Origin: Postechiella marina
GTDB taxonomy: Bacteria; Bacteroidota; Bacteroidia; Flavobacteriales; Flavobacteriaceae
DNA length: 64,000 nucleotides
Reading direction: 5' to 3'
NCBI RefSeq assembly: GCF_039538365.1
Contig: NZ_BAABCA010000001.1
Coordinates: 806,001 to 870,000, forward strand
The notes under the pieces were generated by a model that was not told where the DNA came from, searched no databases, and saw only the letters and a program-made list of their open reading frames with translations. Made by a program: the position numbers and the translations under genes. Shown in pieces: positions 1 through 8,041 of the stretch (positions are counted from its first letter, which is position 1; each line of letters opens with the position of its first letter).

Positions 1-580
1 ATGTATTAATATTTTTTATAAACGATGCTTGCGAACTAAAATCGATATATGCCTCATCTACAATTACAATACCATTAAAATTCTCTAAAATATATTTTAA
101 ATCATCCGGATTTAAATTGTTTGCTGTTGGGTTATTAGGCGAACAAATAAAAATGATTTTTACATCTTCAAAATCTAAATATGGCTGTAATTGGTTTAGG
201 TTTATTTGAAAATCATTAATTAAAGGTTGCTTAATTAGCTCTATATTATTGATGTTTGCAGACACATCGTACATACCGTATGTTGGAGAAAAGGTTAACA
301 CCTTATCTTTTCCTGGTTCACAAAAAATTCGAAATGCCAAATCGATAACTTCATCACTTCCGTTACCAACAAAAATCTGGTTTGTTTCTACGTTTTTAAT
401 AGCAGACAGTTTGTCTTTAATTGCCTTTTGTTGAGGGTCTGGATATCTATTTAAGGTTCCAAACGGATTTTCATTGGCATCCAAAAAAACATCGGCAGTG
501 CCTTTAAATTCATCTCTTGCAGATGAATAGGCCTTTAAATTCCATATGTTATTTCTAACAATATTTTTCAAATTAATCAT
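1..580 (-). CDS. hisC: Histidinol-phosphate aminotransferase (3' end outside window)
   Basis: PLP-dependent class I/II aminotransferase that converts imidazole-acetol phosphate to histidinol phosphate in histidine synthesis, in the cytoplasm. About the first 193 residues are visible, starting MINLKNIVRNNIWNLKAYSS. Family signatures seen are the N-terminal DANENPFG, the NRYPDPQQ stretch, FVGNGSDEVIDL, TFSPTYGMYDV, and CSPNNPTAN followed by VIVDEAYIDF. The PLP lysine lies beyond the left edge. The ATG overlaps the hisD stop by 8 bases (ATGATTAA), indicating translational coupling in one his operon. Identification is firm; only the C-terminal half is missing because the window ends. Confidence 0.93.
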   Translation of the reverse strand, partial: MINLKNIVRNNIWNLKAYSSARDEFKGTADVFLDANENPFGTLNRYPDPQQKAIKDKLSAIKNVETNQIFVGNGSDEVIDLAFRIFCEPGKDKVLTFSPTYGMYDVSANINNIELIKQPLINDFQINLNQLQPYLDFEDVKIIFICSPNNPTANNLNPDDLKYILENFNGIVIVDEAYIDFSSQASFIKNINT

Positions 581-1862
581 TTTTCAACGCTTTTAATCTA
601 ATGGATACTGCATTTTTATGTGCCTGTAAACCTTCTGCTTCTGCCATTAATTCTATAGTCTCTCCAATATTTAAAATACCTTCTTTAGATATTTTTTGAA
701 ATGTCATATTCTTTAAAAAGCTATCTAAATTCACACCAGAATAAGCTTTTGTAAAACCGTTGGTTGGTAACGTATGGTTGGTTCCAGATGCATAATCGCC
801 TGCACTTTCTGGGGTATAATTACCAATAAAAACAGAACCAGCATTAAGTATACCATCTATATAAAAATCATCATTTTTTGTACAAATAATAAAGTGCTCT
901 GGGCCATATTCATTAATCATATCTAAAGCTAACTCATTATTTTCTACATAAATTAACTTAGAATTCGATATAGCTTGTTCTGCAATCGCTTTACGCGGAA
1001 GTACAGCCATTTGCGACTCCACTTCATCTGAAACAGTTTGTAGTAAGTCTTTTGATGTTGATACTAATATTACTTGACTATCTGCACCATGCTCTGCTTG
1101 ACTTAACAAATCTGAAGCTATAAAACTAGCATTTGCTGTTTCGTCTGCAACAACAAGCAATTCGCTTGGTCCAGCAGGCATATCTATAGCCACACCATGT
1201 TTTGTTGCTAATTGCTTTGCAACTGTAACAAACTGGTTTCCAGGTCCAAAAATTTTATAAACTTGTGGTATCGTTTCTGTGCCAAAAGTTAAACCCGCAA
1301 TAGCTTGAATACCACCAACTTTTATAATTTTTGTAACACCACATAAATGCGCAGCATACATAATTTCTGCTGCTATTTTGCCTTCTTTGTTTGGAGGTGT
1401 ACACAATACAATTTCTTTGCAACCCGCAATATTGGCAGGTGTAGCAAGCATTAAAACTGTTGAAAACAATGGAGCTGTGCCTCCAGGAATATATAAACCA
1501 ACCTTTTGTATAGGTCTTTTTTCTTGCCAGCACTGCACACCTTTAGTTGTTTCTATTTCTACTTTAGATGTTTTTTGTACAGCATGAAAAGCTTCTATAT
1601 TAGTTTTTGCTTTTTTTATAGCTTCTTGAAGCTTTGTAGAAACCATTTGGCTAGCATTAGCTAATTCTTCTTGTGTTACAATATTCGACTCTAAATCTAC
1701 ACCATCAAACTTAGCTGTGTATTTTTTTATAGCTATGTCTCCGTTACTTTTAACATCATTAAAAACATTGGTTACAATGTCCTCAATATCGTTTACAGTT
1801 TGTGTTGGTCGCTCTAAAATAGAAGTCCATTCACTTTGTTTCGGATTGTTAATTATTTGCAT
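573..1862 (-). CDS. hisD: Histidinol dehydrogenase
   Basis: Zinc- and NAD-dependent enzyme that oxidises histidinol to histidine in two steps, the last reaction of the pathway. The 429-residue length is normal for the family. Visible signatures are the PGGTAPLFSTVLMLATPA stretch, the KIFGPGNQFV region, IDMPAGPSELLVVAD, and the DLLSQAEHGADSQV stretch with the zinc and catalytic glutamate/histidine residues. It lies between hisG and hisC, 56 bases after hisG and overlapping hisC by 8 bases, so it is clearly part of the operon controlled by the leader at 2885-2938. Confidence 0.97.
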   Translation of the reverse strand: MQIINNPKQSEWTSILERPTQTVNDIEDIVTNVFNDVKSNGDIAIKKYTAKFDGVDLESNIVTQEELANASQMVSTKLQEAIKKAKTNIEAFHAVQKTSKVEIETTKGVQCWQEKRPIQKVGLYIPGGTAPLFSTVLMLATPANIAGCKEIVLCTPPNKEGKIAAEIMYAAHLCGVTKIIKVGGIQAIAGLTFGTETIPQVYKIFGPGNQFVTVAKQLATKHGVAIDMPAGPSELLVVADETANASFIASDLLSQAEHGADSQVILVSTSKDLLQTVSDEVESQMAVLPRKAIAEQAISNSKLIYVENNELALDMINEYGPEHFIICTKNDDFYIDGILNAGSVFIGNYTPESAGDYASGTNHTLPTNGFTKAYSGVNLDSFLKNMTFQKISKEGILNIGETIELMAEAEGLQAHKNAVSIRLKALKND

Positions 1863-1918
1863 TTTAATTTGCTTTTAGATCCTTGCTTTTTGCTAATAGC
1901 AAACCGCTATAAGTTGTA

Positions 1919-2776
1919 TTAAAGTACCATTTTCTCAATTGGACAAACTAAAAGACCTTCGGCCCCATTTTCTTTTAAAGCATCTATAACATCCCAAAAT
2001 TCGTTTTCGTTAATTACAGAGTGTACAGAACTCCATCCTGCTTTTGCCAAAGGTAAAACGGTTGGACTTTTCATTCCTGGTAACACGTTAATAATGTCTT
2101 CAACCTTATCGTTTGGTGCGTTAAGCAATATATATTTAGATTGGCGTCCTTTTAAAACCGATTGAATTCTAAATTGAATTTTAGAAAGAATAGCTTGTCT
2201 TTCTTCATCTAAAATAGGAGAAACAGCTAATACTGCTTCCGATTTTAAAAGCACTTCAATTTCTTTTAATCCATTTTTAAATAAAGTGCTTCCACTAGAA
2301 ACAATATCACAAATACCATCTGCTAAACCAATGCTTGGTGCTATTTCTACCGAGCCATTAATAATGTGAAGTTTAGCATCTATACCCTGTGCTTTTAAAA
2401 ACTTTTTAACCGTTTCTGGGTAAGATGTTGCTATGCGTTTTCCGTTTAAATCTTTTAAACTAGTATCTTTAGAGTCTTTTGGTACAGCAATAGATACTTT
2501 ACATTTAGAAAAGCCTAAACGTTCTACAAACTTTAAATCTTGTCCTTTTTCTATTAAAACGTTTTCTCCAATAATAGCAGCATCTACAACGCCATCTCTT
2601 AAATATTGAGGGATATCTCCGTTTCTTAAATAGAATACTTCAACAGGAAAGTTTCTTGCCGATGCTTTTAATTGGTCTTTTCCATTATCAATAGAAATTC
2701 CAATGGCTTTTAAAATTTTCATCGAGTCTTCGTTTAAACGTCCCGATTTTTGTACTGCAATTCTTAATTTACTCAT
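1919..2776 (-). CDS. hisG: ATP phosphoribosyltransferase, long form
   Basis: First and feedback-controlled enzyme of histidine synthesis: ATP + PRPP to phosphoribosyl-ATP. The protein has 285 residues from MSKLRIAVQKSGRLNED, the usual HisG N-terminus. An upstream in-frame Met (2803) would add nine unlike residues and lies next to the attenuator, so 2776 is preferred. The length and the C-terminal part (ILLNAPNDKVEDIINVLPGM, then GAEGLLVCPIEKMVL) fit the long HisG class with its own ACT-like regulatory domain, so HisZ is not needed. It is the first structural gene of the operon, 109 bases after the leader-peptide stop. Confidence 0.96.
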   Translation of the reverse strand: MSKLRIAVQKSGRLNEDSMKILKAIGISIDNGKDQLKASARNFPVEVFYLRNGDIPQYLRDGVVDAAIIGENVLIEKGQDLKFVERLGFSKCKVSIAVPKDSKDTSLKDLNGKRIATSYPETVKKFLKAQGIDAKLHIINGSVEIAPSIGLADGICDIVSSGSTLFKNGLKEIEVLLKSEAVLAVSPILDEERQAILSKIQFRIQSVLKGRQSKYILLNAPNDKVEDIINVLPGMKSPTVLPLAKAGWSSVHSVINENEFWDVIDALKENGAEGLLVCPIEKMVL

Positions 2777-2819
2777 TGTGTTTTTGTTATGAGTTTGAAA
2801 CAATCAATTCTAGATTTAA

Positions 2820-2854
2820 ATTAAAAAACCCGCTTGATTGTCTCAAACGGGTTT
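2820..2854 (-). terminator. his attenuator hairpin
   Basis: Read on the minus strand, an inverted repeat (2854-2843 with 2837-2826; 12 pairs including one G-U; five-base loop) is followed directly by six T residues. It lies between the leader peptide and hisG, where a terminator only makes sense as an attenuator. Its 5' arm (2849-2841) can instead pair over nine bases with 2899-2891 inside the leader ORF, giving a mutually exclusive antiterminator. Pairing was worked out by eye. Confidence 0.82.
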
Positions 2855-2884
2855 AAAAATATGTTGATATTATTCAATACATCT

Positions 2885-2938
2885 TCAGTTCGCTTGAAAG
2901 CAAATTTGAAAATGATGATGTAATTGAATAAAAGTCAT
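2885..2938 (-). CDS. his operon leader peptide
   Basis: A 17-residue ORF, MTFIQLHHHFQICFQAN, with three consecutive His codons (2920-2912), sits between a good promoter and a terminator hairpin upstream of hisG. This is the classical setup of ribosome-mediated attenuation: scarce His-tRNA stalls the ribosome on the His codons. The last part of the ORF (TTTCAAGCG, 2899-2891) repeats the 3' arm of the terminator and can pair with the 5' arm. With a ribosome stalled on the third His codon this segment should just be free; with a ribosome at the stop codon it is covered. The peptide itself probably has no other function. Confidence 0.85.
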   Translation of the reverse strand: MTFIQLHHHFQICFQAN

Positions 2939-2958
2939 GCCTTTGTTATTTAACACTA

Positions 2959-2991
2959 CAAATATGCGAATTTTATGTTTATAATTCCAAA
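2959..2991 (-). promoter_or_regulatory. Probable his operon promoter
   Basis: On the minus strand TTTG (2991-2988) is followed after 21 bases by CATATTTG (2966-2959), which matches the Bacteroidota -33/-7 pattern (TTTG / TAnnTTTG) except for one base. The expected start of transcription near 2952 leaves about 14 bases before the leader ATG. Confidence 0.5.
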
Positions 2992-3093
2992 TAATGAAAT
3001 TAAAATTCTTAATATTTATAAATTTTCTATTTTATAGCTGTTTTAGCTAATTAATATTCAAAATAACGTTTAAAATATTGAATTATTTATTCA

Positions 3094-3129
3094 ATAAAAA
3101 AATCCTTTAAGTTTTACCTCAAAGGATTT
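3094..3129 (-). terminator. Rho-independent terminator after the SPFH gene
   Basis: On the minus strand AAATCCTTT (3129-3121) pairs with AAAGGATTT (3108-3100), followed by a run of T. It lies 34 bases after the stop of the prohibitin-like gene and ends that transcription unit before the his promoter. Confidence 0.8.
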
Positions 3130-3162
3130 AATATGTGTTTTAACGTTTAAAAATAGAAAAAC

Positions 3163-3978
3163 TTATTGGTTTCCTAATATAATAGGCATTCCACTATCTC
3201 CAGAACCAATAACAACAACTTTACTGTTGTTAGACTCAGAAAGTTTAATGGTAGCTTCAATACCTTTGTCTTGAAGAATCTTATCTGTTAAAGATGCGCT
3301 TAAAATTTTATTAGCATCAGCCTTACCTTGTGCTTCAATAATTTGCTTTTCTGCTTCCTTTGCAGCAGTAACCAGTCTAAATTCATATTCTAAAGATTCT
3401 TGTTCTTGTTTCAGTTTACGTTCAATAGCATCTTTAATAGTAGATGGTAATGTAACATCGCGAACTAAAACTTCGTTTAATTGTATAAATTGATCTTGAA
3501 CAATTTTCTTTGTTTCTTCAAAAATTTCTTGTTGTATAGCATCTCTTTTGCTAGAGTATAATTGTTCTGGTGTATAGCGTCCAACAACACTTCTTGCTGC
3601 AGATCTTATGGCAGGGAGCAATACACGCTCTTTATACATTTCACTTTTTTCTTGATGTAATTTTCCTAAGTTTTTAAAATCTGGTTGAAACCAAACAGAA
3701 GCTTCTAATTTAATATCTAACCCGTTAGAAGATAAAACATTCATTTTTTCAAGAATTTCTTGTTGGCGTACCTCGTAAATAAAAACTTTATTCCATGGCG
3801 CTACAATATGAAAGCCCTCTCCCATAGCAGGTTGGTCTATAACAACCCCTTCGCCAAATGTTTTAAATAGTACGCCAGCTTCTCCAGAACCTATTGTTAC
3901 TGCAGATTTTGATAAGACTACTATTAAAATAACTATTGCTATTATAAAAGGGAATGCAATTTTTGGTAATTTTTCCAT
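3163..3978 (-). CDS. Prohibitin-like SPFH/band 7 membrane protein
   Basis: 271 residues: a single N-terminal membrane segment (about residues 8-27, FPFIIAIVILIVVL), then an SPFH/band 7 domain (about 28-190) and a helical coiled-coil tail rich in Glu/Lys/Ala (about 190-240, with AKEAEKQIIEAQGKADANKI). This is the layout of prohibitin and HflK/C proteins, which form large ring-like assemblies in the inner membrane and often scaffold or restrain proteases. Here there is no FtsH neighbour, so the partner is unknown. It starts 13 bases after the VWA gene, so the two are probably cotranscribed, and a terminator follows. Confidence 0.88.
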   Translation of the reverse strand: MEKLPKIAFPFIIAIVILIVVLSKSAVTIGSGEAGVLFKTFGEGVVIDQPAMGEGFHIVAPWNKVFIYEVRQQEILEKMNVLSSNGLDIKLEASVWFQPDFKNLGKLHQEKSEMYKERVLLPAIRSAARSVVGRYTPEQLYSSKRDAIQQEIFEETKKIVQDQFIQLNEVLVRDVTLPSTIKDAIERKLKQEQESLEYEFRLVTAAKEAEKQIIEAQGKADANKILSASLTDKILQDKGIEATIKLSESNNSKVVVIGSGDSGMPIILGNQ

Positions 3979-3991
3979 TATTTATTTTTGT

Positions 3992-6025
3992 TTAAATTAA
4001 TCCGTTATATTTTCTTAAAAACCACTCTGTTGCCAAGCTCAACGCTATTAAAAACAGTAGGTATTTCCAATCTACCAAAGGTAAGCTATTTTTGTTGCTT
4101 TTTTGTATGATGCTAAAACGATTGTCGTTAAGTAAATCGTTAATAATAGCCTCGCTTTCTGCTACAAAATAACTATTGCCATTACTGTTATTAGCTAACT
4201 GTTTTAGTTTTATGGTATTGGCATTTAAAAATTGTTGCTCTACATAATATTCTAGAATCTCAAAATCTCCGGAGCGCACTATATTCTCGCCTTTTGGAGA
4301 TATTGTAAAACTATATTTAGAAGGCTTTAAGAAACTTAAATCTATAGTAAAGTTGTTGTTTTTTAATGTGAGCGGAAAAGTTTGCTCTTCTTTAGAGATA
4401 ACATCTATTACTTTTATAATTAGTTCTGATCGTGTATCTAGTTCGTAATTTTTATCGAAATATTGTGCTTTAATTTCAACATTAGAATTCCCTTGATAAA
4501 AAGACTCAAATTCTATATTTAATCTGCTTCTTTTTTTGTTTGAAGCTAAATATTGCACTAGGCTATTTATAAAGTCGTCGAATTGATTAAACGACTTTGT
4601 ATTTAAATAACTATGTAAACGCCACTGCCAAATATTTTCTCCTAACAAAAAGGCTTCTCTCCTACCATTATGTTCTGTTGTTGCAAGCAATGGATTATTA
4701 ACCGAGACATTTCCTATTTTTTTCTTTAATAGAATTTGATAAGGTATAGCAAATTTAATATTACCATAATTAGAAAGTAATGGAGGAAACGATTCAAAAT
4801 CGATATCGTCTACTATAAAAGGAGCGTAATTAAGGCTAAGAGAGCCTTGATAATTTTCTTCTTGTTTTGTTATTTCATATTGATAATTTTCGGAAACTGA
4901 ATTAAGAAACTTTAAATCAGTTTTCGGGCCAATAACCACAAAATTATTTTTATTTTCTTTGTTAATGTAGTTATATAAATCTTTAAACTTATTGTTTGGC
5001 TGATAAATAATAACTAATTGAAAATCATTAATTTGTTTCAATATTGTTTTTGGGTTAAAAAAAGAAACAGTACGCTGTTCGTTACTTTCTATACTCTTTT
5101 TTAGAACGCCTAAATCTGGATGAGAAAAATCGCTAATAATAGCTATTTTTGTTTTTTGATTAATAACTTCTACTCCAAAATTTTTAGTGTTATTTATTTT
5201 GTTTTTTTCGTTTTCTAAGGCAGATAACGATGCAGTATATTTTGCAATACCAACTCTATTTGCTGGTAATGTAAAATTGAGAACCTTAGAGTTGTTGGTT
5301 TTAGTAAACTTTATTGTTTCTGAAAATAATATTGTTCCACCTCGTTTTACTGTAAATTGAGATGAAACAGGTGTGTTACCATTATAAACTACAATGGTTT
5401 CTACAGGAAATTTATTTTTTAAAAAAGCGTATTTATTTACGTTTAATTGATGAATTTTTAAATCTGAAAATACTGTTGTATCTCCCAATATTATGGGGTA
5501 TACGGGTTGATTGTATGAAGAAGCATTAAATTCATAATCGTTTCCAAAGGTTTGATTTCCATCCGAAATTAAAACAATTGGAGATGTGCTTTTTTTATAC
5601 ACTTCAGATAAATCACTTAAAGCTTTATCTATATTAGTTTGATTTTTATTAAAGTTAATGGAGTCTGAAGAGCTCAATTTATCACTAAAAGCATAAGTAA
5701 CTACATTAAATTTTTTATTTATAGCAGCGTTTTCTGTAATTAATTTTACTGTATTTAATGCTTTTTTAGATTGATTTAAATGTTTTATAGAAGACGAATT
5801 ATCTACAGCAATAACTAAGTTTGGTCTCTCGGTATAAATTTGAGTTTGTTCAAATTTAGGATTTACAATAAGTAGTAAAATGCAAAATAAAGTAAGAAAT
5901 CTTAAAAAAGTATATAAAACCTTCTTTTTTAGCGATGCTGCTGACTTGTACCAATACTGAAAAAGCGCTAATAATAGCGCTATAATTCCAGATAGTATAA
6001 TATATATTGTTGTTTCTATTTCTAT
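3992..6025 (-). CDS. VWA-domain membrane protein, apparently without an ATG start
   Basis: About 677 residues. The reading frame opens with IEIETTIYIILSGIIALLLA, a membrane segment, then a second hydrophobic stretch (FLRFLTLFCILLLIVNP), a von Willebrand A domain with MIDAS-type AVDNSSSIKH and ISDGNQTFGND, a long beta-rich periplasmic region, and a C-terminal membrane helix (YLLFLIALSLATEWFLRKY). There is no ATG, GTG or TTG between the upstream stop and the first membrane helix. The likely start is ATA at 6025; the first TTG (5677) would remove both helices and the MIDAS aspartate. The family resembles uncharacterised BatA/BatB-like VWA membrane proteins of flavobacteria. It lies 53 bases after fabG and 13 before the prohibitin-like gene. 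Confidence 0.78.
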   Translation of the reverse strand: MEIETTIYIILSGIIALLLALFQYWYKSAASLKKKVLYTFLRFLTLFCILLLIVNPKFEQTQIYTERPNLVIAVDNSSSIKHLNQSKKALNTVKLITENAAINKKFNVVTYAFSDKLSSSDSINFNKNQTNIDKALSDLSEVYKKSTSPIVLISDGNQTFGNDYEFNASSYNQPVYPIILGDTTVFSDLKIHQLNVNKYAFLKNKFPVETIVVYNGNTPVSSQFTVKRGGTILFSETIKFTKTNNSKVLNFTLPANRVGIAKYTASLSALENEKNKINNTKNFGVEVINQKTKIAIISDFSHPDLGVLKKSIESNEQRTVSFFNPKTILKQINDFQLVIIYQPNNKFKDLYNYINKENKNNFVVIGPKTDLKFLNSVSENYQYEITKQEENYQGSLSLNYAPFIVDDIDFESFPPLLSNYGNIKFAIPYQILLKKKIGNVSVNNPLLATTEHNGRREAFLLGENIWQWRLHSYLNTKSFNQFDDFINSLVQYLASNKKRSRLNIEFESFYQGNSNVEIKAQYFDKNYELDTRSELIIKVIDVISKEEQTFPLTLKNNNFTIDLSFLKPSKYSFTISPKGENIVRSGDFEILEYYVEQQFLNANTIKLKQLANNSNGNSYFVAESEAIINDLLNDNRFSIIQKSNKNSLPLVDWKYLLFLIALSLATEWFLRKYNGLI

Positions 6026-6078
6026 AAAATTTTACAATTTTTATTAAGTGTTTTCTTTTTAAGAAAACTTAATAAGAA

Positions 6079-6825
6079 TTATGTAAGCATACCGCCATCT
6101 ACATTTAATGTTTGTCCTGTTACATACGCCGATAAATCACTTGCTAAAAAGACACAAACATTGGCAACATCATCAGGAGTACCTCCTCTTTTTAAAGGAA
6201 TTCCTGCGCGCCATCCTTTTACAACTTCTTCATCTAACTTAGCAGTCATTTCAGTTTCTATAAAACCAGGAGCAATTACATTACTTCTAATATTTCTAGA
6301 GCCTAACTCTAACGCAACAGACTTAGAAAAACCAATAATCCCTGCTTTTGATGCAGCATAATTAGTTTGTCCTGCGTTTCCTTTAACTCCAACAACAGAA
6401 CTCATGTTTATAATAGAACCTTTGCGTTGCTTAAGCATGGTACGTTGTACTGCTTTTGTCATATTAAAAACAGACTTTAAGTTTACTTCTATAACGGTAT
6501 CAAAATCTTCTTCGCTAATACGCATTAAAAGGTTATCTTTTGTAATACCAGCATTGTTTATTAAAATATCAATACTTCCAAATTCTTTAACAACATCTGC
6601 TGCTAGAGTTTGTGCATCGTCAAAATTAGCTGCATTACTTTTATAACCCTTAGCTTTTACGCCTAAATCGTTTAATTCTTTTTCTAGAGCGTTAGCTGCA
6701 TCAACAGACGAGCTGTATGTAAATGCTACATTAGCGCCATGCTGAGCAAAAACTTGAGCAATTCCTCTTCCTATACCTCTACTTGCGCCTGTAATAATTG
6801 CTGTTTTTCCTTCTAATAATTTCAT
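6079..6825 (-). CDS. fabG: 3-oxoacyl-ACP reductase
   Basis: Short-chain dehydrogenase that reduces 3-oxoacyl-ACP with NADPH in fatty-acid elongation. 248 residues, typical length. Visible are the Rossmann motif TGASRGIGRGIA (residues about 12-23), NNAG (about 89-92), the catalytic Ser in INMSSVVG, and YAASK with catalytic Tyr and Lys, plus the C-terminal GQTLNVDGGM. It is preceded by a good promoter (6903-6931) with about 70 bases of untranslated leader. Confidence 0.95.
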   Translation of the reverse strand: MKLLEGKTAIITGASRGIGRGIAQVFAQHGANVAFTYSSSVDAANALEKELNDLGVKAKGYKSNAANFDDAQTLAADVVKEFGSIDILINNAGITKDNLLMRISEEDFDTVIEVNLKSVFNMTKAVQRTMLKQRKGSIINMSSVVGVKGNAGQTNYAASKAGIIGFSKSVALELGSRNIRSNVIAPGFIETEMTAKLDEEVVKGWRAGIPLKRGGTPDDVANVCVFLASDLSAYVTGQTLNVDGGMLT

Positions 6826-6902
6826 TTAAGATCTTTTTAGTTAAACGAATACTATAAATTAAAGCTAGATTCGTTCTGTTAATTGGTTAATTAATTTCAA
6901 TT

Positions 6903-6931
6903 CAAATATAACAAATACTAGTTGCATCAAA
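6903..6931 (-). promoter_or_regulatory. Probable fabG promoter
   Basis: On the minus strand TTTG (6931-6928), 17 bases, then TATATTTG (6910-6903), an exact TAnnTTTG element. The expected start lies near 6897. Confidence 0.55.
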
Positions 6932-7011
6932 TAAAAAAATCTCACAAATTGTTACTCGATATAAGAATTGAAATGGTCTTTGTTTAAACAAACTATACAT
7001 GTTGTTCAACT

Positions 7012-7049
7012 CAAAAAAAATCCGTTAACTAATAAAAGTTAACGGATTT
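7012..7049 (-). terminator. Terminator after sucD
   Basis: Minus-strand hairpin with arms AAATCCGTTAACT (7049-7037) and AGTTAACGGATTT (7030-7018), a six-base loop, followed by a T-run. It starts 22 bases after the sucD stop. Confidence 0.87.
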
Positions 7050-7070
7050 AAATATTTTAAAAGCTGATTA

Positions 7071-7943
7071 TTAACCTAATACTTCAGCAATTTTCTTTCC
7101 TATTTCAGCAGGAGAATCAACAACGTGAATTCCACATGCTCTCATAATTTCTTTTTTAGCTTGAGCCGTGTCATCGCTACCACCTACAATGGCGCCAGCA
7201 TGTCCCATGGTACGTCCAGCAGGAGCAGTTTCACCAGCAATAAAACCAACAACTGGCTTTTTACTTCCACTAGCTTTATACCAGTTAGCAGCATCTGCTT
7301 CTAGTTGGCCTCCAATTTCACCAATCATAACAACAGCTTCAGTTTCGTCATCATTAATTAATAACTCAACAGCTTCTTTAGTTGTGGTTCCAATAATTGG
7401 ATCTCCTCCTATACCAATAGCAGTAGTAATACCTAATCCTTGTTTTACAACTTGGTCTGCAGCTTCGTAAGTTAAAGTTCCAGATTTAGAAACGATACCT
7501 ACTTTACCTTTTTTGAATACAAAACCTGGCATAATACCAACTTTAGCTTCACCTGGAGTAATAATTCCTGGGCAATTAGGGCCTATTAATCTACAAGATT
7601 TGTTTTTAATATAATTTGAAGCTTTAATCATATCTGCAACAGGGATACCTTCAGTAATTGTAATAATTACTTTAATACCTGCGTCTGCAGCTTCCATAAT
7701 TGCATCTGCAGCAAATGCAGGTGGTACAAATATAATAGTTGTATCTGCGCCCGCTACATCGACAGCTTCTTGAACTGTATTAAAAACAGGTCTGTCTAAA
7801 TGTGTTTGACCACCTTTACCTGGTGTAACTCCACCAACAACATTTGTTCCGTATTCAATCATTTGACTAGCATGAAATGTACCTTCACTACCTGTAAATC
7901 CTTGAACTATTATTTTTGAATCCTTATTTACTAAAACACTCAT
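7071..7943 (-). CDS. sucD: Succinyl-CoA ligase subunit alpha
   Basis: TCA-cycle enzyme that interconverts succinyl-CoA and succinate with formation of ATP/GTP; it needs the SucC beta subunit, which is not in this window. 290 residues, the normal length. Seen are the CoA-binding N-terminus ([15 protein letters not shown]), [12 protein letters not shown], the [10 protein letters not shown] stretch and the phosphohistidine loop [12 protein letters not shown]. It has its own candidate promoter and terminator, so it is probably transcribed alone as well as from the upstream lpx operon. Confidence 0.96.
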   Translation of the reverse strand: MSVLVNKDSKIIVQGFTGSEGTFHASQMIEYGTNVVGGVTPGKGGQTHLDRPVFNTVQEAVDVAGADTTIIFVPPAFAADAIMEAADAGIKVIITITEGIPVADMIKASNYIKNKSCRLIGPNCPGIITPGEAKVGIMPGFVFKKGKVGIVSKSGTLTYEAADQVVKQGLGITTAIGIGGDPIIGTTTKEAVELLINDDETEAVVMIGEIGGQLEADAANWYKASGSKKPVVGFIAGETAPAGRTMGHAGAIVGGSDDTAQAKKEIMRACGIHVVDSPAEIGKKIAEVLG

Positions 7944-7977
7944 ATGAGATAATTTATTCTTTATTAATTTAATATAA

Positions 7978-7985
7978 CAAATGTA
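7978..7985 (-). promoter_or_regulatory. Candidate sucD promoter (-7 element)
   Basis: TACATTTG on the minus strand, an exact TAnnTTTG match, 34 bases before the sucD ATG. No clear -33 TTTG was found at the right distance. Confidence 0.4.
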
Positions 7986-8041
7986 ATTTTTTGAATTATA
8001 TTTTTAAAGTAAAATGCCTTTTAATTTTATAAAAATATAAT

